Of a stretch of 64,000 nucleotides of DNA, positions 24,389 through 34,226 are shown in pieces. Each line of letters opens with the position of its first letter. Position 1 is the first letter of the stretch. The translations under genes were made by a program, and so were the position numbers. Origin of the DNA: Betaproteobacteria bacterium UKL13-2 (GTDB lineage Bacteria > Pseudomonadota > Gammaproteobacteria > Burkholderiales > Usitatibacteraceae); NCBI GenBank assembly GCA_001602455.1, contig CP012157.1:801733-865732 (forward strand), in the 5' to 3' direction. Under the pieces are notes generated by a model that saw nothing but the letters and a program-made list of their open reading frames with translations, made no database searches and was not told the origin of the DNA.

Positions 24389-26374
24389 TCAATGAAGCCA
24401 GTTTCTCCATCCTTGGACGATCATGGCCATGGCAAGTGTGTCTAGCTCGCAGTAACGCAACAGCGCCTTGTTCCAAGCTCGGCGTTGGTCTTCAGTGATC
24501 TCCTCAAACTGCAACCGCGCATACGCATATAACGCAGCGCCTCCGTTTGCAATCGATAGCGCATCCTCTTCCTCGCCATTTGGAACGCTAAAGTCACCGA
24601 AAACTGGCGGTAACAAGTCGTAGGGGTCGATTGGCTGACCGTCCGGGCCCGGCACCCACCAGGTCATGGGTTGTTCAAAATTGCGAGAGTTGGACTTTCC
24701 GCCACCATAGTCAGCATTACTGTAGATCCTGCGCAGCTCATTGCTGGCCTCCAGCATGGCCGGCAGTACTTTCTTGATCGAATTGCCCGCCTTAGTTCGG
24801 CGGTGAAAAAATGCGTTGGCGGAAACCAACTTCATATCCACCATCGATCTCGCGCCTTGTCGAACGATGGTGCCTTTTTCCTTTTGGCTGGTCAGCCCCT
24901 CGATGAACGTAATGAGCTCTGAGGCATCTGGTGCGTCCAGTGTCCCATCGGTGAGCTGACCAGCCAGTTCATTCAAGACACTGTTTTCGTAAGGCGACCA
25001 CATCAACACGCTACCGTCGTTAGACGCTAAGGACGTTCTTAAGGCACGCAAAAAACTCAGGTTAGGCAGCTGACCCGGATCCGTGGATAGGAACTCTCCC
25101 GCATGCACTAGCGTGCCGTCCTCATTAAGCACATGGTGAGAGAACTGAAATGCCACCAGCCCAAATGGGCGCTGTCCTGCATGAAAAGGCAGCGCAGTGC
25201 GGGAGGTCTCAAAGTCAATGAGATTCAGAGGGTAGCGCCAACTTTGTATTGCTTCGGCGGCGACACTCTTACTAAAGAGGTAGCCCCGTTCGTTAAGTCC
25301 GTCGCCAGAGATTTGGAGCCACTGACGATCAATGCGGCTGATGCCATTGTCTTCTTCGTGCTTGTCTTCCCCCAAGTCATCTTTCGTCAGGTGAGATAAA
25401 AGGCGCTTGCTGTCCTCGAGCCAATGGCGAGTGCGGCGACCATCCCATAGGTCGATCACGAGTGGTTCACGCAATTCATGGCTTGGCATGTGGAAGGCTG
25501 CCTTCCAGCATTCAGTTAAGCCGCAGTGCTTGTGACTATCGGGAGGCGCCCGGAACTCGCAGCGCTTGCACTGGCTTTGAACAGGTGGAGGAATCGAGGC
25601 TTCACGCTCGTAGTCCTCGGCCCAGCGAGTGGCCAGTTCCTCAATTGTTCCGGTCGCGCCTGGGAACTCATGGACTTCATTTAAAAGTCTGTCCACAAGG
25701 CTGGTCACGTCGACGACAGTCAAGATGGAATCCCCAACATCCGCCAGCGTTAGCCCTGGGCGAGTGCGCACTTCAATACGACCCTTCTCAGCGTCAATGC
25801 GATGAATGGGAAATAACGTATTGAGGCGTTCGATGGTTGCCCTGCGGCTTTTGTCTGGCAGCATCAGCGCTGCTTTGACGCTACAGTCGGGCATCGCGCG
25901 ACGAGCGATAAGTGTTTGGAATGCTACATCCAACAAATATGGCTTCAGGTCTGAATCAATGCGACCTGTCTTGGTAATGAAGAAATACGCATCCTCTGGG
26001 TCATAGGACTTTGACTTGACCTCAATGAGCTGCACCTCATTTCCGTCTTTGACCAACACGTCGACTCGCGAAAAAAGGCGCCCATGTGACAGGGCGGCCT
26101 CGAACAACGTGACGCGATCGCCGATCAAGGCTGCTTTGGTGGCGTCTAGCTGAGCGCTGTGGCCGGTCACCGAAATTTCCTGCCCTCCGGGGAACATGAG
26201 CTTGGCCAGCTCGCCAACTTGATAGCCGCCCTCGGCCAGCATCCGAAGAAATTCATCATTGGCCTTGGTATTGGCGTAATCTTGGCGCCCCATGTAGAAA
26301 AGCTTGCGCGGGCACTCGGTGGCGAGCTTGAAGCGCGACTTCGTCAGAAACCGCTGTGAATTGTTATTGGACAC
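24389..26374 (-). CDS. DUF2779 protein with PD-(D/E)XK and Cys-cluster (Cas4/AddB-like layout)
   Basis: 661 aa. Residues ~105-125 (SRVDVLVKDGNEVQLIEVKS) form a PD-(D/E)XK nuclease motif, D...ExK. CKRCEFRAPPDSHKHCGLTE with a following Cys (about residues 270-288) gives four cysteines, as in the Fe-S clusters of Cas4 and AddB. NLIDFETSRTALPF (~380) starts the DUF2779 domain, whose DxE suggests a DEDD exonuclease fold, and a late LRYCELDTLAM fits that. The pattern supports a two-nuclease protein acting on DNA ends. The biological role is inferred only. Confidence 0.75.
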   Translation of the reverse strand: MSNNNSQRFLTKSRFKLATECPRKLFYMGRQDYANTKANDEFLRMLAEGGYQVGELAKLMFPGGQEISVTGHSAQLDATKAALIGDRVTLFEAALSHGRLFSRVDVLVKDGNEVQLIEVKSKSYDPEDAYFFITKTGRIDSDLKPYLLDVAFQTLIARRAMPDCSVKAALMLPDKSRRATIERLNTLFPIHRIDAEKGRIEVRTRPGLTLADVGDSILTVVDVTSLVDRLLNEVHEFPGATGTIEELATRWAEDYEREASIPPPVQSQCKRCEFRAPPDSHKHCGLTECWKAAFHMPSHELREPLVIDLWDGRRTRHWLEDSKRLLSHLTKDDLGEDKHEEDNGISRIDRQWLQISGDGLNERGYLFSKSVAAEAIQSWRYPLNLIDFETSRTALPFHAGQRPFGLVAFQFSHHVLNEDGTLVHAGEFLSTDPGQLPNLSFLRALRTSLASNDGSVLMWSPYENSVLNELAGQLTDGTLDAPDASELITFIEGLTSQKEKGTIVRQGARSMVDMKLVSANAFFHRRTKAGNSIKKVLPAMLEASNELRRIYSNADYGGGKSNSRNFEQPMTWWVPGPDGQPIDPYDLLPPVFGDFSVPNGEEEDALSIANGGAALYAYARLQFEEITEDQRRAWNKALLRYCELDTLAMAMIVQGWRNWLH

Positions 26375-26520
26375 TATCGATTGAACCGGGTTGTATTCAG
26401 ATTACTTAGTAGAAACTGGACGGAGCCGCGTCGACCCGCTCGGAATCTGCGGTGAGGACGTTTTTCGCACAAGAGTATCTAATGAGTTTGAGAGATGTGC
26501 ATTACTGCTTTTCTGATCCT

Positions 26521-27786
26521 TTAATTCATTAGGTAGCGTTGTTGGTTGTCCAAAAGATCGATGACGTTCGCAGCACACCAATTGCCCGAGGTGCCCACTC
26601 GAATCAAGGGCGGGTTGACGTTTGGAGCCTTTGCTGATTCCGGAAAAATAATATTCAAATTACCCTCGTTATCCACCTTAAGTGGAATTCGTATCCACTG
26701 ATTAGGCTTGGCGTTTCCAACGTCGTTCAACTCGGCGTACATGAATGTTCGGACACCGTCATACCCAGTCGGCTGACGCGCATGTCCGTACGCCATCTTT
26801 ATCCGCCAAGCTGGATATTTTCGCTCGGCAAAATTGATGATGCGACGGAAAACGTTCTTTTGGGCCTGTGTCAGCGTGTCATAAAACGGACCTAGTACTA
26901 TCGCTATTACTGTCCGTTGCTCCGTTGTGAGCGCGGCAAAAATCTGAGCTAGTTCGTCGCCACCGGCAACATCTAAAACGCCAACCTGAACGGCAGGCGC
27001 TTCGACCTCTTGACCCTGTACGTCTACCATTTGATGTGCTTGTGTTTGAGGTGGCCGATCCTTACGGTCACCGCTTTGTTGCCACAGACGCCTGGTATGC
27101 CCGTGCATACCGCCACGACTTGCAGGAATGTCATCGTCTACAGAATATCCGGGCCATACGTCTGTGTTATCTGCTACGAGGAGAATCGGCGGTAACCGGT
27201 CGGCTTTACGGGCGAGTTGTTCAAGGCATCCGCCCTCACCGAATTTTGTCCAGTTGCCGCCCAGGCCGTGGTCTTGTAGAACGACGGCAAAAGGCGCTCT
27301 CGCCCCGGGCTGACAAAAAAGTGCATCGTATGAAGCCACCCCGTCGCCCCCAAGAAACAGAATCGCCAAACGCCGCGGACCATGACTATCATCGAATCCG
27401 TTCTGACGTTCAAGAATTTCTAGGAACGCATAGGCTTCATAGGGCGTCACCGGCGCTGGTCGCGTGGCGCGCGCTGGGCTGATGGTGGGGCGCCAGCCGT
27501 TCGGCGTCAGGTCATGCTCGCTCAACTCTTTACGGCCAATGGTCGTATAGCCGGTAAAGGGATGCCCCTGGGCGGCGAGATCACGAACGACTTGGTCCTT
27601 AGGTAATCCATAGTCCGCAAGTACAAAACAGTGCGCCGCATGTCGCGAGCCGAAGAACGCAACGGGCTGACCGTCTGTGCCGGCGCCTGGGTAGAACACC
27701 ACCCTTGAGGCGAAAAAGTCCTTCATCGCGATTTGCCTGCGGGGCGTCAAGTTCGCAAGCCAAGTAGGTATGTTTTCAGGTGTCAT
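26521..27786 (-). CDS. Unknown 421-aa protein
   Basis: Two halves joined by a low-complexity middle rich in Gln/Pro/Asp (about residues 225-265). The N-terminal half has VVFYPGAGTDGQPVAFFGSR, RRLAILFLGGDGVASYDALF and FAVVLQDHGLGGNWTKFGEG, which look conserved although I cannot name the family. The C-terminal half has RIINFAERKYPAWRIKMAYG. No signal peptide or TM. It lies 147 bp upstream of the DUF2779 gene on the same strand. Confidence 0.6.
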   Translation of the reverse strand: MTPENIPTWLANLTPRRQIAMKDFFASRVVFYPGAGTDGQPVAFFGSRHAAHCFVLADYGLPKDQVVRDLAAQGHPFTGYTTIGRKELSEHDLTPNGWRPTISPARATRPAPVTPYEAYAFLEILERQNGFDDSHGPRRLAILFLGGDGVASYDALFCQPGARAPFAVVLQDHGLGGNWTKFGEGGCLEQLARKADRLPPILLVADNTDVWPGYSVDDDIPASRGGMHGHTRRLWQQSGDRKDRPPQTQAHQMVDVQGQEVEAPAVQVGVLDVAGGDELAQIFAALTTEQRTVIAIVLGPFYDTLTQAQKNVFRRIINFAERKYPAWRIKMAYGHARQPTGYDGVRTFMYAELNDVGNAKPNQWIRIPLKVDNEGNLNIIFPESAKAPNVNPPLIRVGTSGNWCAANVIDLLDNQQRYLMN

Positions 27787-27875
27787 TTTCTATGGGGCCT
27801 TTCAAAAATTGGGTGGCCTTTTTTCGAGCACACACATGGAGAATTTTCCGCAGAGCGCGGGTACGCAGAGCTACA

Positions 27876-28145
27876 TCATTTACCGTCTTCCCACCAGTTT
27901 TTCGCGCTCTTAGCCAATCGGAATGCTGAGATTATGGCAAGGAACAACATCACATAATAGAACAAGGCAAGGGGTATCCATACAGGCACGGCAAGCACTC
28001 TGAACAGAACTGGATCATCACTGTGAAAGATCCAGGTCTGAAGTCGGCCTGCTGCCATAAGTGTTAGGACTAAAGCCTTGAAGAACAACCAGCAGATTAA
28101 TAACCCAAGTCCAAGTACTACAGCCAATCCTATGAATTCGCCCAT
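27876..28145 (-). CDS. Small two-helix membrane protein, paralogue of the one at 20418
   Basis: 89 aa. TM1 is LAVVLGLGLLICWLFFKALV, then LQTWIFHSDDPVLFRVLAVP, then TM2 YYVMLFLAIISAFRLA and a KSAKNWWEDGK tail. Topology, the WIFHSDDP loop and the W-containing charged tail match the 87-aa protein encoded at 20418-20681. Confidence 0.65.
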   Translation of the reverse strand: MGEFIGLAVVLGLGLLICWLFFKALVLTLMAAGRLQTWIFHSDDPVLFRVLAVPVWIPLALFYYVMLFLAIISAFRLAKSAKNWWEDGK

Positions 28146-28824
28146 TATTCTGCCCTCAGACTGTTGCGACGCAATCCGCGTCCCGCTCGGGTGCCAGTAG
28201 CTAGCGATTCTCCTTGAGCAAAGCCGTTCGCCCCGATTGTGGTGGCCGTGCTATTGCGCAACTCGACGTTGTAATCGACAGGACTTGCCATAGAGTTCTC
28301 CTAGAGGTTTATTCGAGTGCGTACGGTTGCTCACTCCAGAACGCAGTGTATTCCAGGGGTGCGTCAAAACCTGTCGCTGAGGTCGCCCCTCGCAAACATT
28401 TTTTTGACGAGCTACACAATCGCCCGAAGTTCTGAGGACTTGCGTGGAGACGGGCGACGCGGGCCAAAAGCAAAGGCGCTCAACGCCAAATAAGCTTTGC
28501 GTGACAACTCCAAAACGTAACCACCGCAGCTTTCTTTTCAGCGGCCAATCGTGATCGGGTTTTCGCCATAAACCATTGACGGTTTTTGGCAGACATGAAC
28601 AACGTCCGCAACGTTGCACGTTCGCGAGGTGCAGGAGTGCGTCAAGTTTTTACATTCCGCGAATCGACTACTGACGCATCTTCACATGGCGAATAGATGT
28701 CTAAGCTGCGATGAATCGCTCAGCATCGAGAATGGGCTTTCGAGACACCGCCAAGCGCTGGCCTGAGGGCGTCGTTCTGTTTATGAATCTGGCTAAGGGC
28801 TTTCGCGCCCGTGCTCTTCTACAG
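28146..28824 (+). other. 680-bp stretch without a convincing gene
   Basis: Short open frames exist on both strands, but none has a good start, homology or coupling to neighbours. I see no repeat family or RNA gene in it. Confidence 0.4.
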
Positions 28825-30126
28825 TCAATGGCCTTGCTGATTCCGGTACAAAGTAGCCGCCCCAACGAATGCAGCTGGAATCACGGCAGCGGCGTCGGCA
28901 AGTTGAAATGTGGCGCGTGTTGGTAGGGTGTTTCCTGGGTAGTTGGGCAGGGCAGTAGCTGCTCCGATTTCGAGAGATCTTTGCGGCGGGAGCAGAATTT
29001 CAGAACGAAACCGCTGCAGGCTTGGCTGCCAAAAGAGAGTAGCGACGTTGAAGAAAGTACGCGGGCCGGCAGTGCTCCGAATGCGAAGGTCACCGCCCTC
29101 AGAGCATGTAAATTGGACGTAAGCGTCGGCGACAGCATCGAACGCAGCAATCACCGCTTGTACGGCGTTGAGTGCGTCTGGATTGCCGTCGAATTTCTCA
29201 AAGAAAGCGGCTTCGCAATTTGGGTCTTCATCCGCAACCTCGATCTGTGCAATTGGCGGTGGCCCGGCCCCTCCCTGGTCGTCCGTATTCGGGGTCGCGC
29301 CTGCGTTCCCCAGCGGGCGCCTAGCGGGATGGTCTATTGGCGCTGTCGTCGCTTCATCGCTCGCGTCGAAACCGCACGTTGGGTCGATAGGGCCCAGTCG
29401 CGCGCGCAACTCGTTTTCAATGGACTGGCGTGCATCTTCTAACCCAACGTCTCTAGATGCTCCAATGTTTGTTTCTTTGTTGCATCGAGGGCGAAGCGCA
29501 GCAATCAGTTTGGTTTCGGCTTCTCCGATAATCTGCCGTAAATTATCCCGCCCGTGTATCTCAGCGTCATCCAACTTTACGTAGAGCAAGCGGAAATCGA
29601 CGAGTCCCCTCGCATCCGCTAGTGTAGTGAAGAAATCCCAATGCTCGGCAGCAAAGCATGCACGATTGAAAGATGACACCCGACCACGGTCATCAGTGAC
29701 GACGGGAATCGGATGTTCAGACGCACGAATGATGTCATCAAAGGGAGGCTCCTTAGCGCATTGGTCGCGAATCATAGTGATCGCTTTATTGCTGAATGAA
29801 ATGCGCCTGTCACGCAAAGATAGTGTCCCAATGTGCTTGGCCCATCGCATCGAGCAGACGTTCCCGCCACAGATGTGCGCCCTCGTCCCAAGAAATTTGC
29901 CGATGTAGATCAGTCTTTCGCGGAAGAAGATCCCATATATACCTGGCCCGCGGACATCGGGAGGCGCAAGCCCGCCAACGGATTCTATTTTTAGGTTCGC
30001 CCAATCCGGATTTCCATTCAGAGGTTTTAACTGCTCAACGGTGAAAATATCCTTCGCATTGTAAGTTTCTATAATCATTAAGCGTGTCCGGAGAGAGTTA
30101 GATAAAAATTGTTCAAAGTGTGACAT
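28825..30126 (-). CDS. GIY-YIG domain protein
   Basis: 433 aa, starting one base after the WYL gene's stop codon, so co-transcribed. VRGPGIYGIFFRERLIYIGK (about residues 57-77) is the GIY...YIG pair. The domain continues to about residue 215 with a metal-binding Glu candidate in IIGEAETKLIAALRP. A Pro/Gly-rich linker (~240-290) and an unrecognised C-terminal domain follow. Probably a sequence-unspecific nicking nuclease under WYL control. Confidence 0.75.
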   Translation of the reverse strand: MSHFEQFLSNSLRTRLMIIETYNAKDIFTVEQLKPLNGNPDWANLKIESVGGLAPPDVRGPGIYGIFFRERLIYIGKFLGTRAHICGGNVCSMRWAKHIGTLSLRDRRISFSNKAITMIRDQCAKEPPFDDIIRASEHPIPVVTDDRGRVSSFNRACFAAEHWDFFTTLADARGLVDFRLLYVKLDDAEIHGRDNLRQIIGEAETKLIAALRPRCNKETNIGASRDVGLEDARQSIENELRARLGPIDPTCGFDASDEATTAPIDHPARRPLGNAGATPNTDDQGGAGPPPIAQIEVADEDPNCEAAFFEKFDGNPDALNAVQAVIAAFDAVADAYVQFTCSEGGDLRIRSTAGPRTFFNVATLFWQPSLQRFRSEILLPPQRSLEIGAATALPNYPGNTLPTRATFQLADAAAVIPAAFVGAATLYRNQQGH

Positions 30127-30127
30127 T

Positions 30128-31153
30128 CTACTTTGGAAACTCTTCTAAATCGTTGTAAAGCGCATGCATTTTCTGAGCACGCTCGGCGACCTCTTCGCGC
30201 ACAGTCGCGGGTCCAAGCACTTCGATCCACGGTCCCATGCTCAATAGGAATGGAACGAGCTGAATGGTTTCAGGCACCTCTGCAATTACTTTGTACCAGC
30301 CCCCGGGAGTCGACGGCTCCAATATTTGTTGTTCAGCCGTAAGCTTTCGCTCCCTAAAGTGATACATTGCCTCCGGCGCCACGCTTAGCTCGAGCGTAAC
30401 GGGCACGGCCTGGGAATCGAGCGCATGGCTGAAGTTGTGTGTGGCTGAAATGTAGGCATCTAGATCGAAATTTGAGTCCGCTTGTGAAACTTCTGCCAAT
30501 TGCGCGGCTGCAGATGCGCGATGAAGTGGGTAGGGCCGAGGTGCTTCGTCAAGCCCAGTGACGGCAACCAAGTAGATACTGCCGTCTTTCGCAACTAAGC
30601 CTAGTGGATTTAGCGTTAGTTCTGAGGCATTACCTTTCGAACTGAGATATTGAATTCTGACTTTTTGGTTCTCGCTAATCGCCGCGATGATCGCACTAAG
30701 TACTTCGGGATCAATTGCAGCGGGCAGCCTACCGATGCCATCGGCAACAACTCTCAAACGATCTCTGAGCCGTCTGCTTTGTGGTGTTCTGTTAATCAAG
30801 TGCTCGGCCATGTCCGAGAGCTTCTCTGCGCTATTTTTCGAACCTGCTAAAAACGACTGCGCGGTCGTTTGTTTGGTCAATTGCAGATTTAGTGCGGCTT
30901 CTTCACTTAGAAACCAGGACGCAACCTGCGATGTCGCGAGGTAGTAACGGCTTCCGGGCGAGTTCTGCACTTCTCGCAACAAATTGCCATTCTCAATTGC
31001 AGATAGTTCAGCAATATATCGCTGGATGGTTCGGAAACTTACAACCCCACCCTCCTGTATGGGCCACTTGTCGCGAATCTCTCTTACGCTCAGGGCCGAC
31101 GCCTCGCGCGTTCCAAGCAGGCGAAGCAGTCTGAGACCAGCCTCAAAGTCCAT
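30128..31153 (-). CDS. WYL-domain transcriptional regulator
   Basis: 341 aa. The N-terminal winged HTH (VSFRTIQRYIAELSAIENG, about residues 37-56) precedes a WYL domain (KVRIQYLSSKG..., then PLGLVAKDGSIYLVAVT and RPYPLHRASAA) and a WCX-like C-terminal extension. WYL regulators of this layout often control phage-defence operons (BrxR and CapW are examples) and respond to nucleic-acid ligands. It heads the minus-strand set down to 22753 and is the natural candidate to control at least the GIY-YIG gene. Confidence 0.87.
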   Translation of the reverse strand: MDFEAGLRLLRLLGTREASALSVREIRDKWPIQEGGVVSFRTIQRYIAELSAIENGNLLREVQNSPGSRYYLATSQVASWFLSEEAALNLQLTKQTTAQSFLAGSKNSAEKLSDMAEHLINRTPQSRRLRDRLRVVADGIGRLPAAIDPEVLSAIIAAISENQKVRIQYLSSKGNASELTLNPLGLVAKDGSIYLVAVTGLDEAPRPYPLHRASAAAQLAEVSQADSNFDLDAYISATHNFSHALDSQAVPVTLELSVAPEAMYHFRERKLTAEQQILEPSTPGGWYKVIAEVPETIQLVPFLLSMGPWIEVLGPATVREEVAERAQKMHALYNDLEEFPK

Positions 31154-31253
31154 TTAGTTAGTCCCCCGTTGAATTGCGCTATGTTTTTGAAACCATCCCA
31201 CGAAACCAAAAACCCTAGCATCCACGGCTATTTCCAGCCTCTTTTTCTCGAAG

Positions 31254-31544
31254 ATGCCCGCCAATCGGCGAGTTTCAAAACTCATCCATGACACCAAACT
31301 CACCTACAACGATGTCTCCAACATCATCAAACGCGAGACCGAGCACTGCACCTATACCTACGGCTATGATGATCTGGATCGACTCGCCCAAGTCGTGCCA
31401 CCGAGCAGCATCAGTTTACCAAATACAAATAACGCGAACAACGCGAACAACGCCACAGCCGACAACCTTACTCTCCCCATCGAAAGCTACACCTACGCCG
31501 CCGTGCATCACCGCAAAACCAGCCCGCACCAGATTTCAGGCTAG
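31254..31544 (+). pseudogene. Rhs/YD-repeat fragment
   Basis: About 95 codons: DTKLTYNDVSNIIKRETEHC, TYGYDDLDRLAQV, an Asn-rich microsatellite stretch, then ESYTYAAVHHRKT, a degraded YD repeat. Start and end are missing. It is internal to an Rhs shell, whereas the fragment at 4970 is the C-terminal end, so both may come from one Rhs family. It ends convergently against ftsX. Confidence 0.6.
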
Positions 31545-32452
31545 TGAGCCCGTTCGATTTGTCGCCAGTACATCGAGACAGAAACAAACGCGCCGAGCCA
31601 TCCGAGGGTCGCGCTAACCGCCAGCACCGCACCGGAAAGCGAAAGTGACGGTGCTCGTAGGGAGAAGCCCCCGCCGTAGGAAACCGCGAGTGCGCTAACT
31701 TCACCGCCGACCCAAAACCCGATCGCCGCAGTGGCGATTACGGCCAGCGCACCCGCTAGCGCGCCTTGCATTGCGCCGAAATACAACAATGGGCGCCGCA
31801 CGAACCGACGCGTCGCGCCAATCAAGCGAGCGACGATGATTTCGTCCTTCTGCGTGAGCATCTGGAGGCGTATTGTGTTGCCGGTTATAAAGACCACAGC
31901 AGCCGCAAGTAGCAGCCCCAGTAGGAGTACGAGTCGCTCGGCAAATTGCGCGAATCGAGTTAATTTTTTCGCCCACTCAAAATCCATCGTCACATTTTCA
32001 ACCTTTGGCATGGTTGAAAGGTCGCGACGCATTGCCTCGAGTGTGGGCGTGTCAGAGGCGTGTGGCCTGATGGCAAAGGCGTGGGGTAGCGGGTTGACAT
32101 CGATTCCAGCCAGCAGGTCACCCAGATTGGTACGTTTCTTTAAATCTGCGAGTGCCGTCTCGCGGTGTAGGAATACGACCCTGGCCGCATTGGGGTGTGC
32201 GCGGATTTTGCGCTCGACTTCTTTTGCGTCTGCGTCTGTTGCGCTTGCGAGAAGGTATACGTTTACATTCGGCTCGGTATTGAGTCGCGCCGCCGCTGCC
32301 GATACATTGTCAAACATCATATAGAGTCCGAATGGCAGCATGATGGCGACCGCCATTACGGCAATCGAAAGTGTCGTGGCGAGGGGCTGGCGACGCATTC
32401 GCGCTAGTGCGCGGGTGAGCGCTTGCAGATGCGCTGTCAAAATTGCGCTCAT
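31541..32452 (-). CDS. ftsX: Cell-division ABC transporter permease FtsX
   Basis: 303 aa from the ATG that overlaps the ftsE stop (ATGA), chosen over an upstream in-frame start. TM1 lies near ATTLSIAVMAVAIMLPFGLY. A periplasmic loop carries ARVVFLHRETALADLKKRTN and NPLPHAFAIRP. Three C-terminal TMs follow, with DEIIVARLIGATRRFVRRP between the first two. FtsEX links ATP hydrolysis to activation of septal peptidoglycan amidases. Confidence 0.95.
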   Translation of the reverse strand: MSAILTAHLQALTRALARMRRQPLATTLSIAVMAVAIMLPFGLYMMFDNVSAAAARLNTEPNVNVYLLASATDADAKEVERKIRAHPNAARVVFLHRETALADLKKRTNLGDLLAGIDVNPLPHAFAIRPHASDTPTLEAMRRDLSTMPKVENVTMDFEWAKKLTRFAQFAERLVLLLGLLLAAAVVFITGNTIRLQMLTQKDEIIVARLIGATRRFVRRPLLYFGAMQGALAGALAVIATAAIGFWVGGEVSALAVSYGGGFSLRAPSLSLSGAVLAVSATLGWLGAFVSVSMYWRQIERAH

Positions 32453-33102
32453 TGTGACAACGTCCCTTGCGCCAGTGTGACGCGCTTGCATTGAAGGCGC
32501 GTTAAGCTGATTTCGTCGTGTGTCGAGAGCAAGACTGTCACGCCGACCTGATTAAACGACCGGAATAGGTCCATGATGGTTGCTGAATATTCTTGATCGA
32601 GGTTGCCAGTTGGCTCGTCTGCAATCAGGATGGAGGGGCGGTTGACGATGGCGCGTGCGATGCATAAGCGTTGTTGTTCGCCACCGGACAATGCGACGGG
32701 ATTTGCCTTTTCGCGGGTGAGCAGGCCGACTTTGTCGAGCGCGGCGCGGATGCGCTTGCCTGCCTCAGTGCGGGTAAATCCGGCAATCTCAAGCGGCAGC
32801 GCGACATTGTCGAATACGCTGCGATCAAACAGTAACTTGTGGTCTTGAAAAACGAGGCCGAGGTTTTGTCTCAGTACCGAGATCCCGGCTTCTTTTAGCT
32901 GTGCAAGGTTCTGATCATTGACCAGCACGTTACCTGCAGAGGCGAATTCAATCCCAGCGGCGAGTTTGAGTAAGGTTGACTTTCCAGCGCCCGAGTGGCC
33001 AGTGATGGCAACCATCTCGCCTTTGTTTATGGTGAACGAAACACTCTTAACAGCCTCGTGGCCGTTCGGGTAGCGCTTTGTGGCAGACGAAAAAGTAATC
33101 AC
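32449..33102 (-). CDS. ftsE: Cell-division ATP-binding protein FtsE
   Basis: 217 aa ABC ATPase: Walker [10 protein letters not shown] (about residues 36-44), Q-loop VFQDHKLL, signature LSGGEQQR and Walker [13 protein letters not shown]. Placed between ftsY and ftsX, the standard ftsYEX order, with a 33-bp gap after ftsY and an ATGA overlap into ftsX. Confidence 0.97.
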   Translation of the reverse strand: MITFSSATKRYPNGHEAVKSVSFTINKGEMVAITGHSGAGKSTLLKLAAGIEFASAGNVLVNDQNLAQLKEAGISVLRQNLGLVFQDHKLLFDRSVFDNVALPLEIAGFTRTEAGKRIRAALDKVGLLTREKANPVALSGGEQQRLCIARAIVNRPSILIADEPTGNLDQEYSATIMDLFRSFNQVGVTVLLSTHDEISLTRLQCKRVTLAQGTLSQ

Positions 33103-33135
33103 GGTCGCGGCGTCGTTAAGGCGTACACAGTGGAA

Positions 33136-34100
33136 TCAAAATAGCGCATCGACAAACTCACGGGCAACAAATGGTTTCAGGTCGTCGATTGACTCCCCCA
33201 CACCGATGAATCGAACAGGAATGGGCTGGGCGTTTTGGGCGTTTGGCCGAACGGCAAGGGCCGCGATCATACCGCCTTTGGCTGTTCCATCGAGCTTGGT
33301 GACAACCAGCCCCGTTAGACCCAGTGCGTCGTTGAAGGCCTTGGTCTGAACCAACGCATTTTGTCCAGTATTTGCATCGAGTACCAGCATTGTTTCGTGT
33401 GGGGCGGTGGGGTCAGCCTTGGCGATCACACGCTTAATTTTCTTGATCTCGTCCATTAGGTGAAGTTGGGTCGGTAGTCTGCCCGCGGTGTCGGCCAATA
33501 CAATATCGATACCTCGCGCTTTTGCCGCGCTGATGGCGTCGAAGATCACTGCGGCCGCATCCCCCCCTCTTGAGAGATCACGGTCACGTTGTTTCGCTCG
33601 CCCCATGTGGTGAGCTGCTCGCGTGCCGCCGCACGAAACGTGTCGCCTGCCGCGAGCATCACCGATTTTCCTTGCGACTGAAAGTGCTTGGCGAGTTTGC
33701 CAATGGTCGTCGTTTTGCCCGCACCGTTTACCCCCGATACCATGATCACAAACGGGCGATGAGACGACACATCTAGTGGGTGTTCAAGCGGAGAAATCAA
33801 TGTGGTGAGTTCCTGCCGAAACACGTCGCGCAACGCGGCACCATCCGCGATTTTCCGCTCTTTTTGAAGGCGACGGAGCTGTTCGATCAATTGTTCCGCA
33901 ACACGTACACCCACATCGGCGGTAATGAGCGCTGTTTCGAGTTCGTCATAAAGACGATCATCAATTTTTGGATAACGCGAGAACAAATCGCTGACATCCG
34001 TCGCTAGGACGGCGCGTGTTTTGGACAGGCCCGCCCTCAGACGTGCGAGCCAGCTCGAAGGCTCTGGTGTTGCGGAGGGCTTTGAAAAAGATGGAAACAA
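33136..34100 (-). CDS. ftsY: Signal recognition particle receptor FtsY (apparent 1-nt frameshift)
   Basis: Two frames together make one FtsY. Nt 34100-33546 give the N domain and the start of the G domain (VSGVNGAGKTTTIGKLAKHF, LAAGDTFRAAAREQL). The rest, to 33136, gives DAAAVIFDAISAAKARGIDI, ADTAGRLPTQ, TKLDGTAKGG and GVGESIDDLKPF. The break is at seven C on the plus strand (33561-33567). An eighth would restore SQEGGDAAAV. FtsY is essential for targeting membrane proteins to the translocon, so a homopolymer error is likeliest, though slippage or a real mutation is possible. Short acidic A domain, as in many betaproteobacteria. Confidence 0.9.
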
Positions 34101-34226
34101 GACGAGGCTTTCTGTTCAGATACAAATGTACGCGCATTTGAGTAATGCATTGATATTCTATTGGAATGCCGTGTCTGTGCGAGTAGGGCCGCGTCGCAAA
34201 ACGGGAAGACGTGCGAAACTTCAGCG

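Noticed and set aside
28214-28620. Short frames on both strands in the 680-bp gap
   Set aside because: No ribosome site, no coupling, no recognisable sequence. Treated as non-coding.
31731-32324. 197-codon plus-strand frame opposite ftsX
   Set aside because: Fully antisense to a clear ftsX gene. Low-complexity Ser/Arg/Ala content typical of a shadow frame.
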